Shown piece after piece: positions 34,532 to 42,251 of a stretch of 64,000 nucleotides of DNA. The DNA comes from Halomonas sp. HL-48. Lineage in GTDB: Bacteria; Pseudomonadota; Gammaproteobacteria; Pseudomonadales; Halomonadaceae. Every line of letters starts with the position of its first letter. The stretch's first letter is position 1. The position numbers and the translations under genes are program-made. The notes beneath the pieces are model-generated. The model was not told the origin of the DNA, made no database searches, and saw only the letters and a list, made by a program, of their open reading frames with translations. The DNA lies in contig NZ_LJZS01000007.1 in the NCBI RefSeq assembly GCF_001314875.1, forward strand, positions 1 to 64,000, given 5' to 3'.

Positions 34532-36043
34532 TTATCCATGGTTTCTTTGCCTGCGGCGCTGGCTTTTGTCGAGGTACATGCGCTTATCTGCTAGCGCCAG
34601 GACCTGCTGGGCAGGGGCTTCGCTTGAGCTTGCGCACCCAAGGCTCACATCCAGCGCGAGAGCTTCTCGGTCGCCCTCAGCGGTTGTGATGATGCATTGT
34701 TGGTCAGGCAGGTGTTCCCTTATCAGGTCAGCCAGACGCCTAGCGGCCGAAAGGTCGGCAGACGGGAACAGAATGACGAATTCGTCGCCGCCATAGCGCG
34801 CCAGGATGTCACTGTCGCGGCAATGCTGCTGCAGGCTTTCGGCCACGGTGGTGATCAACTGGTCGCCTGCGATATGCCCATGGCGGTCATTGACGTCCTT
34901 GAGTCCATCGACATCCATCATCAGTAAGGCAAAATCCAGGCTTGGCGTTTGCGCTTTGCCCTGAATGCTTGCCTGTAGCGCGGATTCGAGAAAGCCGCGG
35001 TTGTAAAGGCCGGTGAGGCCGTCGCGCTCTGCGGTCTTCTGCAATTCCAGATGCAGCAGTTTGTTTTCGGTCGCCGCGGCGAGCTGATCGGCAAACAAGG
35101 GCAATATCGGCTCCAGCGTTCTGTTCGGCTTGGGCGCCTTCACGATCAGCCACCCCTCGTGCAGGCTGAGACGGCCACCCATGGAAGTGGCATAGAGCAT
35201 CTCACCGTCGCTTGTCTGGTGTGTCTTGAGAGAGTGGGGCGTTGGTGCTGAGAGGCTGGCGAACAAGTCCAACAGTTGTCGCTCATCTTTTGCGCCAATG
35301 CCTGCCGTGGCTGCATAGCGGATTACGTCCGGGCGTTGCCGTTCTTGCAGGTAAACGGCAAAGCCGTAATCAGGAAAATGGCTGTGAAGATGGTTTAAGG
35401 AATTATTCAGCAGGCGATGGATGTTGGTAGCACTATTGACGACTGTCCCGAGATCCAGCAAGGCATGAAAAACCCGGTTCTGAAATTTTATTTCGCCAAT
35501 GCTGCGGCCTATCTTACGGTTCTGGCTGTAGGTGACGCGGCCGATGGTCAGAAAATAGACGACGGCGCCCGTCCACTGGTAAATGTCTAACGGGGTGCTG
35601 ACATAGGGGCGAAAATCACCGCCGGTGAGGGCGCTTCCGCTTGCCGCCGCGATGCTGAACAGTGCCGCTGAAACAAGCATTTGGCGAGGGCCGCCGACCA
35701 CTAGATTATTCATCAAACACGCCAGACCAATGGTAACGGTGGCCAGAACGTAAAAGTCCAGTACGCTGCACCAAGCGCCAAACAGCAGACTGTCGCAGAG
35801 GAGGTTTCTGAACTCGGCGCGCTTGGAATTCTGAGCGCATGCGGCATGCAGGTACGCAAGGCCTGGCCAGATCAGCAGCAATACGCCCGGCAGAATAAGC
35901 TTCCAGCCGCTATCCTCGGCCACGGTGATCCAGACCGTTAGTCCGAAGGTATGACAGAAGGCAAAAACTCGCGGCGCAAGCGTCGCCAATGCAAGTCGAT
36001 GGGCATGTCTCACTGAAAGGGGCATGTGCGTTATGGTGGACAC
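34532..36043 (-). CDS. MASE2-type membrane diguanylate cyclase (GGDEF)
   Basis: A 503-residue enzyme expected to make c-di-GMP from GTP. The N-terminal MASE2-like membrane sensor (about 15-175) begins LALATLAPRVFAFCHTFGLT and spans several helices. A GAF-like linker domain (about 190-330) follows, then the GGDEF domain (about 340-495). That domain has the active site YGGDEFVILF and, five residues before it, an RDSD that matches the RxxD product-inhibition I-site. The enzyme should therefore be active and feedback controlled. It faces bluB at its 3' end. The 5' region (36044-36350) is long and mostly empty. Confidence 0.9.
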   Translation of the reverse strand: MSTITHMPLSVRHAHRLALATLAPRVFAFCHTFGLTVWITVAEDSGWKLILPGVLLLIWPGLAYLHAACAQNSKRAEFRNLLCDSLLFGAWCSVLDFYVLATVTIGLACLMNNLVVGGPRQMLVSAALFSIAAASGSALTGGDFRPYVSTPLDIYQWTGAVVYFLTIGRVTYSQNRKIGRSIGEIKFQNRVFHALLDLGTVVNSATNIHRLLNNSLNHLHSHFPDYGFAVYLQERQRPDVIRYAATAGIGAKDERQLLDLFASLSAPTPHSLKTHQTSDGEMLYATSMGGRLSLHEGWLIVKAPKPNRTLEPILPLFADQLAAATENKLLHLELQKTAERDGLTGLYNRGFLESALQASIQGKAQTPSLDFALLMMDVDGLKDVNDRHGHIAGDQLITTVAESLQQHCRDSDILARYGGDEFVILFPSADLSAARRLADLIREHLPDQQCIITTAEGDREALALDVSLGCASSSEAPAQQVLALADKRMYLDKSQRRRQRNHG

Positions 36044-36350
36044 TCAACGTTATTTGACTACCAGACTAGCAGCTTAGGGGACAGGGAGGGCTTTTATAAA
36101 GGAGGGTAGGCCGGTAAGCCCTCAGTCTTTTTTATGATGTCTCGAAAAGCGCTCAGCGACGCTCAACGCCTACGAAAACCGCATCTGCTGGCGATCACCC
36201 ATGCACTGGCTGGGTAGCGCTCACGAGTTTATCGTCGATGACTGAACGCCGAGATGCCGCTGAGCCTCGAGACGGTGGGCTGACTTAATCTCTTAACCTT
36301 TCTAGCCTACGCTGGTAGCAGAGCTTTTATGCACCGACAAAGGCATTGCG
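36044..36350. other. 307-base gap between two divergent genes
   Basis: No gene is supported here. A hairpin with GAGGGCTT (36086-36093) and AAGCCCTC (36116-36123) arms is followed by a T-run (TCTTTTTT, ending 36132), which looks like a plus-strand terminator with no gene upstream. A 26-codon ORF begins soon after it (ATGATGTCTCGA, 36134), has no ribosome site and resembles nothing known to me. The right end should hold the DUF2252 promoter, though no clear consensus was found. Confidence 0.5.
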
Positions 36351-37673
36351 ATGAGTCATGCACTAACGGGACACAACCGCCCTCAGCAAGTAATCGAGGC
36401 CATTCAGCAGACCAACGCGCCACTGGCGGCGACGACTCGCCAGGCCAAGTACGCCAAAATGGCCGCATCGCCTTACCGCTTCTTTCGCGGCACCAATCAC
36501 TTGTACTGGCAGGATATGTGGCACGACTGGCGCTTTGCGCTTTTCGGCGGCTGGCCGGATACCCAAACCTGGCTGCAGGGCGACGCCCATGTCTACAACG
36601 TCGGCGCCTATGGTCACCATGATGACCAGGTGCGCTACGGTATGGATGATTTCGACGACGCCCTGATCGGCGACTATCAGTACGATGTGTGGCGCCTGGC
36701 GGTGAGCGTGGTGCTCGATGGCCGCGAAAATGCCGGGCTTAGCCCCAAGGCGATAGACAAAGCGCTTAAAACATTACTGGAAGGCTACTATCACACCCTG
36801 GCGGACTATACCGACGACAACCCCATCGAGGCAGTCACGCTGAATAGCGCCAAAGGTCCGCTAAAGCCCTTCATGAGCAAGGTGGCGGATAAGCAAAGCC
36901 GCGCCCGCATGCTGGAAAAGTGGACCACGCTGGATAAGCAGCAAGGCCGCCAGTTTGCCGAACGCCCGGGCAAGCTTGCCAACCTGCCGGCGGATGTCGC
37001 CAGCCAGCTGCGCCGCGTGATCGAGCAGGACTATCAGCAAACGCTTCAAGCGCCGCTCAAAGAAAGCGACCCCCATCATTTCCGCGTCAAGGATACCGCG
37101 CGGCGTCTGGATGCGGGCACCGGCTCGCTGGGCGTGGAGCGTTATTACGTACTGATTGAAGGCGGCGTCGAGCATGAGCACGACGACATCATTCTGGATG
37201 TGAAGGAGCAGGTGGCGCCTGACGCTTTTCGCTTGATGACGAAGCCCCAGCAGCAGGCGTGGCGAAAGCTGTTTCCCAACGAAGGCATCCGCCATGCGGC
37301 GGCGTTTCATGCCATTGCGGAACACCCGGACGCCTACCTGGGCTGGCTCTTCATGAACGACAAGATATTTTCGGTGCGTGAGCGCTCGCCGTTCAAGAAA
37401 GACTTTCCCACCCATAAGCTTTCAGGCGCAAAGCCATATCGTAAACTTGCTCGCCAATGGGGACAGATTCTGGCCCGCGAGCATCTGCGCGGGGCGCAGG
37501 CATTGAACAAGGGAGACCACAGGCCGTTTGCGCTGGCGGTTTGCCGACGCTTGGAAGAGCGTGAAGCCCAGTTTGTCGACGTGGTATCGACCCTGGCGGT
37601 GGCCTATGCCGATTGCGTCGAGCAGGACTACGGCGTGTTCATCGATCACTTTTTGGCCACGGACTCGCCTTAG
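36351..37673 (+). CDS. DUF2252 family protein
   Basis: A 440-residue soluble protein of DUF2252, distantly kinase-like. Markers are the N-terminal KYAKMAASPYRFFRGTNHLYWQDM, the WLQGDAHVYNVGAYG block (comparable to the nucleotide region) and MDDFDDALIGDYQYDVWRLAVSV, which is the most conserved part. The catalytic function has not been established in any organism to my knowledge. ATG 36351 follows AAAGGCATTGCG. It stands between two minus-strand diguanylate cyclases, with the downstream one convergent and only 20 bases away. Confidence 0.87.
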   Translation: MSHALTGHNRPQQVIEAIQQTNAPLAATTRQAKYAKMAASPYRFFRGTNHLYWQDMWHDWRFALFGGWPDTQTWLQGDAHVYNVGAYGHHDDQVRYGMDDFDDALIGDYQYDVWRLAVSVVLDGRENAGLSPKAIDKALKTLLEGYYHTLADYTDDNPIEAVTLNSAKGPLKPFMSKVADKQSRARMLEKWTTLDKQQGRQFAERPGKLANLPADVASQLRRVIEQDYQQTLQAPLKESDPHHFRVKDTARRLDAGTGSLGVERYYVLIEGGVEHEHDDIILDVKEQVAPDAFRLMTKPQQQAWRKLFPNEGIRHAAAFHAIAEHPDAYLGWLFMNDKIFSVRERSPFKKDFPTHKLSGAKPYRKLARQWGQILAREHLRGAQALNKGDHRPFALAVCRRLEEREAQFVDVVSTLAVAYADCVEQDYGVFIDHFLATDSP

Positions 37674-37693
37674 CCGCAACGCAGACGTGACGG

Positions 37694-39493
37694 CTACTGG
37701 GGTTGCCGACGGCCGAGCATGAAGCCGTGTTCCTCGAACGAGGCAGACCAGACCACGCAGCGGTTCCGGCCGCTGCGTTTGGCGTGATAGAGCGCTTCGT
37801 CGGCATGCCGCAGCAGCTGTTTCGGTTCCTTGGTATGGTCGGGATAGGTGGCGATGCCGCAGGAAAAAGTGATGCATCTGAGCGGGGTTGCCCGGTGGGA
37901 CCAGTTGGTTTGGGTCACTACCTTCAATAAGGCGTTGGCGCTGGCTTCGGCGGCTTTGGCGGAGGTGCCTGGGAGCAGGGCGACAAACTCTTCGCCACCG
38001 ATGCGACAGACCACGCCCAGGTCCATGAAGTGCTGACGCATTAACGCGGCCATCTCGACCAGCACGGTATCGCCTGCATCGTGGCCGAAATGGTCGTTGA
38101 TGTCCTTGAAATGATCCAGGTCCAGCATCAGCAGCGACAGCTGGCTGCCATGCTGTTGTGCCCGGCGACACTCGTGGTCGAAGACCGTGTTGAAATGGCG
38201 TCGATTATGGAGCCCGGTGAGCGGGTCTTCAAAGGACAGGCCCTCGAGCTCGCGGACGAGCTGGTCGAGCTCAGCGGTACGTGAGGCCACTTGCTGTTCG
38301 AGGGTTTCGTTTGCCGAGGCCAGTTGCTGCTGGGTGCGCCGATAGTGCCACAGAAAAATCGCCGCAATCGCCAGGGAAAAGGCCAGACTGCCATAGCTCA
38401 ACGGTACCGAGCGCCAGGCCACAAAACCGTGCGCGACGATCATGTCGGCGAGTAACAGCGGGGCATAAAAGGTGAAGCTCAGCACCAGCAGGCGCTGTTC
38501 AAGGTTGAGCCGCCGGAAGCGGAACAGGGCGAGCAGCAACATAAATGGCATGGTCACGGCGAGCAGTACATCAAAGATGGGGAAGGTGATCGAAAGGCTG
38601 ATAACCCCCAGCTGTACCAGGCCAATGGCAACCGCCAGGTACGCCAAGTGCAGCGCCCACAGCCGGGTAATCCAGCGTTTTGCCGTGCCTTCAAGCCAAT
38701 AGCTGAGCAGCATCCCCAGCGCGATGGGCAGGGTGTAGTAACTGCCTGCTCGGAGCGTATCCCAGGCCAGGGCGCCGTCGGCGATCAGCTGCCGGGCGGG
38801 CGCCTCGGCCAGCAGCATTAGCCCAGAGGCATAGGCAAAGAGCGCGATGGCCATGAAGCCTCGCCGCTCCGGCCCGATAAGGGCGAAAATCGTCGCCAGA
38901 ATGGCGAGCACCAAGACCAGTGCGCTTACGCCCAGGTCTTGGGCCGAGTCATGAATGACCTGCTTGAGCACATCAATACGCTCCATCACCTGCACTTCAC
39001 CCCATAGACCAATGCTGGTGTAGTAGGAATAGAGGCGGAACGTGAGCGTCTGGCCGGCAGCGTCGTCCGGCAGGTCAATCATATGCCAGGGCCAGCCCGC
39101 AAAATCGCCGCGCCCCTGGTCGTCAAATTCGCCGTACTGGTAAACCAGTTCGTCGCCGAGGTAGGCCTGACCAATTAAATTGATACTGGTGATGTAGAGA
39201 ACGGGGTCGTTCCACTCGCCGTCAGGCAAGGTGGTACGTAACCACAGGTGCTGATGCCCATCACGCCCAGGCGGGTTGGACGGCGACATCACCGACTGCC
39301 AGTCGTCAGCGTCACTGTTCAGCCACTGGGGGGCGCCGTTGGCATCAAGGGGTGAGTCTCCCCAGCGGTATTCCCAGCTTTCCGGCGTTTGAGACAGGGC
39401 CTCCGCGCGCACAGCACCCGTCATCGCCATCAGCAACGCGAAGGCGATGAACACGAGAGTGCAAAGACGTATGGCGGACCCACGGGGCAACAT
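37694..39493 (-). CDS. 7TMR-DISM diguanylate cyclase (GGEEF)
   Basis: About 599 residues. A signal peptide (cleavage near AVRA-EA) leads to a periplasmic jelly-roll sensor (about 30-175), then seven membrane helices of the 7TMR-DISM type (about 190-400), a coiled coil (about 400-440) and a GGDEF domain (about 445-595) with active motif GGEEFVALLP. No RxxD inhibitory site is seen five residues before GGEEF, so feedback control by that site is not expected. The track starts at 39508. The internal ATG at 39493 has GAGGA eight bases upstream and gives a better signal peptide. The periplasmic domain may bind a carbohydrate-like ligand. Confidence 0.88.
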   Translation of the reverse strand: MLPRGSAIRLCTLVFIAFALLMAMTGAVRAEALSQTPESWEYRWGDSPLDANGAPQWLNSDADDWQSVMSPSNPPGRDGHQHLWLRTTLPDGEWNDPVLYITSINLIGQAYLGDELVYQYGEFDDQGRGDFAGWPWHMIDLPDDAAGQTLTFRLYSYYTSIGLWGEVQVMERIDVLKQVIHDSAQDLGVSALVLVLAILATIFALIGPERRGFMAIALFAYASGLMLLAEAPARQLIADGALAWDTLRAGSYYTLPIALGMLLSYWLEGTAKRWITRLWALHLAYLAVAIGLVQLGVISLSITFPIFDVLLAVTMPFMLLLALFRFRRLNLEQRLLVLSFTFYAPLLLADMIVAHGFVAWRSVPLSYGSLAFSLAIAAIFLWHYRRTQQQLASANETLEQQVASRTAELDQLVRELEGLSFEDPLTGLHNRRHFNTVFDHECRRAQQHGSQLSLLMLDLDHFKDINDHFGHDAGDTVLVEMAALMRQHFMDLGVVCRIGGEEFVALLPGTSAKAAEASANALLKVVTQTNWSHRATPLRCITFSCGIATYPDHTKEPKQLLRHADEALYHAKRSGRNRCVVWSASFEEHGFMLGRRQPQ

Positions 39494-39684
39494 GGTGAGC
39501 GTCCTCATCTGCTGGTAGCGGGCATTCTACTCATCAATGCAGCCACTGGGGTTATCAACGGTGTGAATGCGGTGTGAGGCCCATGCGCTTGAGCCACCCT
39601 TAGTTTAACCAAAAACGTGGTTCAGGCGACGATGTTTACTTCAACGTTGGTCGGTCTTTTTTTATATGCTCTCCAGACACAATA

Positions 39685-39710
39685 AAGCCGGGCCGCTATG
39701 GGCCCGGCTT
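39685..39710 (-). terminator. Terminator of the NfeD/SPFH operon
   Basis: A ten-base stem AAGCCGGGCC / GGCCCGGCTT with a six-base loop. Read on the minus strand it is followed by TTTATT, and it lies 32 bases past the end of the SPFH gene. Confidence 0.85.
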
Positions 39711-39741
39711 GAACATCGATGGATGCTGGATAAACAGTTAA

Positions 39742-40797
39742 CTAGTTACCGCTGGCAGCACCACCGACAATCCCGCTCTGGAAGCCGTTTTCGCGACTGC
39801 CGTTACGGTTTTTCAGGTGGCTGGCCACGCTATCTTCCGGTGAGCCGGCCATTTCGCGGAACATGCCCATCGAGCCCAGCAAGGCAGACGACTCGTAGGG
39901 CACGAAGACCCGCTCGCCGTCTTTGGCCATGTTGGGCAGTCCTTTGATGTAGCTCTGGCCCAGCAGGTAGCCCACTACGGTGCGCTTGTTCTCTTCGCTG
40001 TCGCCAATGGCGCTGAGCACCAGCTTGATCGACTCCTGTTCACCCTGGGCGCGCAAGATGGCCGACTCTTTATCGCCTTCGGCATTAAGGATAGACGATT
40101 CCCGCTGGCCCTGGGCCATGGCGATGGCGGCGGACTTTTCGCCTTCCGCCTCGGTCACGGTGGCGCGCCGCTTACGCTCGGCAGCCATCTGCAGGCGCAT
40201 GGCGGACTCGACCTCATCCGGCATGGCGATATCTTGCACCTCGACGCGGGAGATCTTGACGCCCCACTTGGAGGCCGGTTCTTCCATGGCGGCCTGGATT
40301 TCGTTGTTCACCTCCGCGCGGGATTCGAACAGTTTGTCCAGCTCCATCTTGCCGACCACCGAACGCAGGGTGGTCTTGGCCAGCACTTCCACCGCCTGGC
40401 TCATGTTCTCGACTTCGTAGACCGCCCGCTTGGGGTCGATGATCTGATAGTAGAGCGCGCCATTGATACGCACGGTGACGTTGTCGGTGGTCACCACCGG
40501 CTGACCGGGAAAATCCATTACCGTTTCGCGGCGGTCGATACGGGTCTCGTCGGTGGTAATGGCCGTGTAGTCCTCGCCCATCTTGCGGTAACGCAGCATC
40601 GTGATGGCCCGGGGTTGCTCGATAAACGGCACGATGATGTTGATGCCGCTTTCCAGCACGCGATGAAACGAACCGAGTCGCTCGATGACCATCACTTCAG
40701 ATTGGCGCACGATCACCAGGCCTTTCGAAATGATCAGTATGCCGATGACGACAATAATCAGGCTTATCAGTAAGCCAGGGCTAATGGGTAAATCCAT
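39742..40797 (-). CDS. SPFH/band 7 (stomatin, paraslipin) membrane scaffold protein
   Basis: A 351-residue QmcA-like protein. One N-terminal membrane helix (about residues 8-28) is followed by the band 7 domain, VRQSEVMVIERLGSFHRVLESGINI, and the conserved VYEVENMSQAVEVLAKTTLRSVVGKMELDKLFESR. A helical AEGEKSAAIAMAQGQRESSILNAEGDKESA region forms the coiled coil used in oligomer rings. Such proteins organise membrane microdomains and modulate proteases such as FtsH. It starts two bases after the stop of the NfeD gene, with AAGGA about ten bases upstream, and the two are the classic stomatin/NfeD pair. Confidence 0.94.
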   Translation of the reverse strand: MDLPISPGLLISLIIVVIGILIISKGLVIVRQSEVMVIERLGSFHRVLESGINIIVPFIEQPRAITMLRYRKMGEDYTAITTDETRIDRRETVMDFPGQPVVTTDNVTVRINGALYYQIIDPKRAVYEVENMSQAVEVLAKTTLRSVVGKMELDKLFESRAEVNNEIQAAMEEPASKWGVKISRVEVQDIAMPDEVESAMRLQMAAERKRRATVTEAEGEKSAAIAMAQGQRESSILNAEGDKESAILRAQGEQESIKLVLSAIGDSEENKRTVVGYLLGQSYIKGLPNMAKDGERVFVPYESSALLGSMGMFREMAGSPEDSVASHLKNRNGSRENGFQSGIVGGAASGN

Positions 40798-40799
40798 TT

Positions 40800-41294
40800 T
40801 TAAGGTTCCTTGGGTTGGGTCGTATCAGCCGAAGGGGCTGCATTGGCTGACGGGTGGAGCTGGACAAGGGCCGTTGTGCCCTCGAAGCGTTTAAATACCA
40901 CCGGAGTACCCGGAGGTAATTCGGTCTGGTCACTGTCGATGACGCGTAAGCGATAGAAATCACCGTTGACCTTGATCCCGGTGGCGTCATCGAAGTCGCG
41001 TTTTAGCGTGGTGTACTGGTTGTCTCTTTCAACACCGGTGCCGGTGGTGCCGTAAGCAACGCCCTTGGGCGAAAAGCGCGGGCGAATCACCATCACACCC
41101 AGGGGCACCAGCACACCGGCAAAAACGCCCATGCTGATCAACTGCCAGGGTAGGGTAAGCCCCAGCGCCGTGACCGCTGCCGTCAGCGCCGCGGCGACCC
41201 CCAGGGCGAGCAATAGCATCGCCCCGGAGGTCAATTCCGCCAGGCTGAGCAACAAGGCGAGTACAAGCCAGCTATAAGCGGGGTTCCAGTCCAT
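40800..41294 (-). CDS. NfeD family membrane protein
   Basis: A 164-residue short-form NfeD. Three to four hydrophobic helices occupy residues 8-75 (WLVLALLLSLAELTSG, then LLLALGVAAALTAAVTALG). A C-terminal OB-fold (about 85-155) carries GTGVERDNQYTTLKRDFDDATGIKVNGDFYRLRVID. In this family the OB domain contacts the partner SPFH protein. AGGAGCGCCC precedes the ATG on the minus strand. It is first in a two-gene operon with the stomatin-like gene. The upstream 235 bases separate it from the divergent TRIC-type channel gene. Confidence 0.92.
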   Translation of the reverse strand: MDWNPAYSWLVLALLLSLAELTSGAMLLLALGVAAALTAAVTALGLTLPWQLISMGVFAGVLVPLGVMVIRPRFSPKGVAYGTTGTGVERDNQYTTLKRDFDDATGIKVNGDFYRLRVIDSDQTELPPGTPVVFKRFEGTTALVQLHPSANAAPSADTTQPKEP

Positions 41295-41529
41295 GGGCGC
41301 TCCTGTTAATGATCGGTGGAATTCGCCTTAGAGTAACGTATTCAGTGATGCTTGCCCTAAACGCTGCACTTATTGAATCGAGTGATCTCAGCATATCTTA
41401 CAAACCGTGTCGGCAATCGCTTACAAAATAGGTCGCAGGTGATTAAAAAATGAGCAGCGTGGACCTTAATCGAGAAGGGGAGATGCTATCCTGCTTGCCT
41501 TGATTCACTAGCGGATAAAGGGGAAGCGC

Positions 41530-42246
41530 GTGTCGGGCGTTGTCTACTGGCTGGATATAGCGGGGGTCATCGTGTTTGCGCTGTCGGGCGTGATTTTGGC
41601 GTGCCGGTCGCGAATGGATCCCATTGGTATGCTGGTGCTGGCGGCGGTCACTGGCATTGGTGGCGGCACGCTGCGCGATCTGGTGCTGGGAGTGCGGCCG
41701 GTATTCTGGGTCACCGATCCAACCTACCTGTGGGTGATTTTCGCCACGGTGAGCGTGTCGCTGTTGGGGTTTCATTATATCCACCGCCTGTCGAGGGGCT
41801 TTTTGCCGGTGGCCGATGCCTTTGGATTGGCGCTGTTTACCGTCATTGGCACCCACAAGGCGCTGCTGCTGGGAAGTCCGGGGGTGGTCGCAGTACTGAT
41901 GGGCATGATGACCGGCGTGGCCGGGGGCATGATCCGTGATGTGCTGGCTCAGCGGGTGCCGATGGTGCTGCGCGAGGAGGTCTACGCCACGGCGGCGATG
42001 GCCGGGGGGATCGTCTATGTGGCCCTGCATGCGCTGGGAGCACCGCCTGCCGTGAGCATCGTCGCGTCGCTGAGCGTGACGCTGGGTTTACGCCTGGCCG
42101 CCATCCATTGGCAGCTGGCGTTGCCGGTGTTTGCCTGGGTGAGCGTGCCGCGCAAGGCCCCCAACGACACGGGCGAGCCGCTGTCGACGCCGCAAAAGGC
42201 CAAGGAGCGGGTGCGCATGATTCGTCATGAGCGTAAGCAGCGCTAA
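41530..42246 (+). CDS. TRIC (UPF0126) family trimeric intracellular cation channel
   Basis: A 238-residue membrane protein with two homologous three-helix units plus a seventh helix. The signature GVILACRSRMDPIGMLVLAAVTGIGGGTLRDLVLG is repeated in altered form as GLALFTVIGTHKALLLG...GMMTGVAGGMIRDVLA. Prokaryotic TRIC channels form homotrimers that conduct K+. The start is GTG 41530, with AAAGGGGAAGC upstream. The C-terminal 30 residues are basic and cytosolic. The gene ends five bases from the end of a large convergent AsmA-like gene. Confidence 0.9.
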   Translation: MSGVVYWLDIAGVIVFALSGVILACRSRMDPIGMLVLAAVTGIGGGTLRDLVLGVRPVFWVTDPTYLWVIFATVSVSLLGFHYIHRLSRGFLPVADAFGLALFTVIGTHKALLLGSPGVVAVLMGMMTGVAGGMIRDVLAQRVPMVLREEVYATAAMAGGIVYVALHALGAPPAVSIVASLSVTLGLRLAAIHWQLALPVFAWVSVPRKAPNDTGEPLSTPQKAKERVRMIRHERKQR

Positions 42247-42251
42247 CCGAC

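Noticed and set aside
36134-36214. 26-codon ORF in the gap before DUF2252
   Set aside because: No ribosome site, no recognisable motif and normal chance length. It may be a gene relic but cannot be supported.
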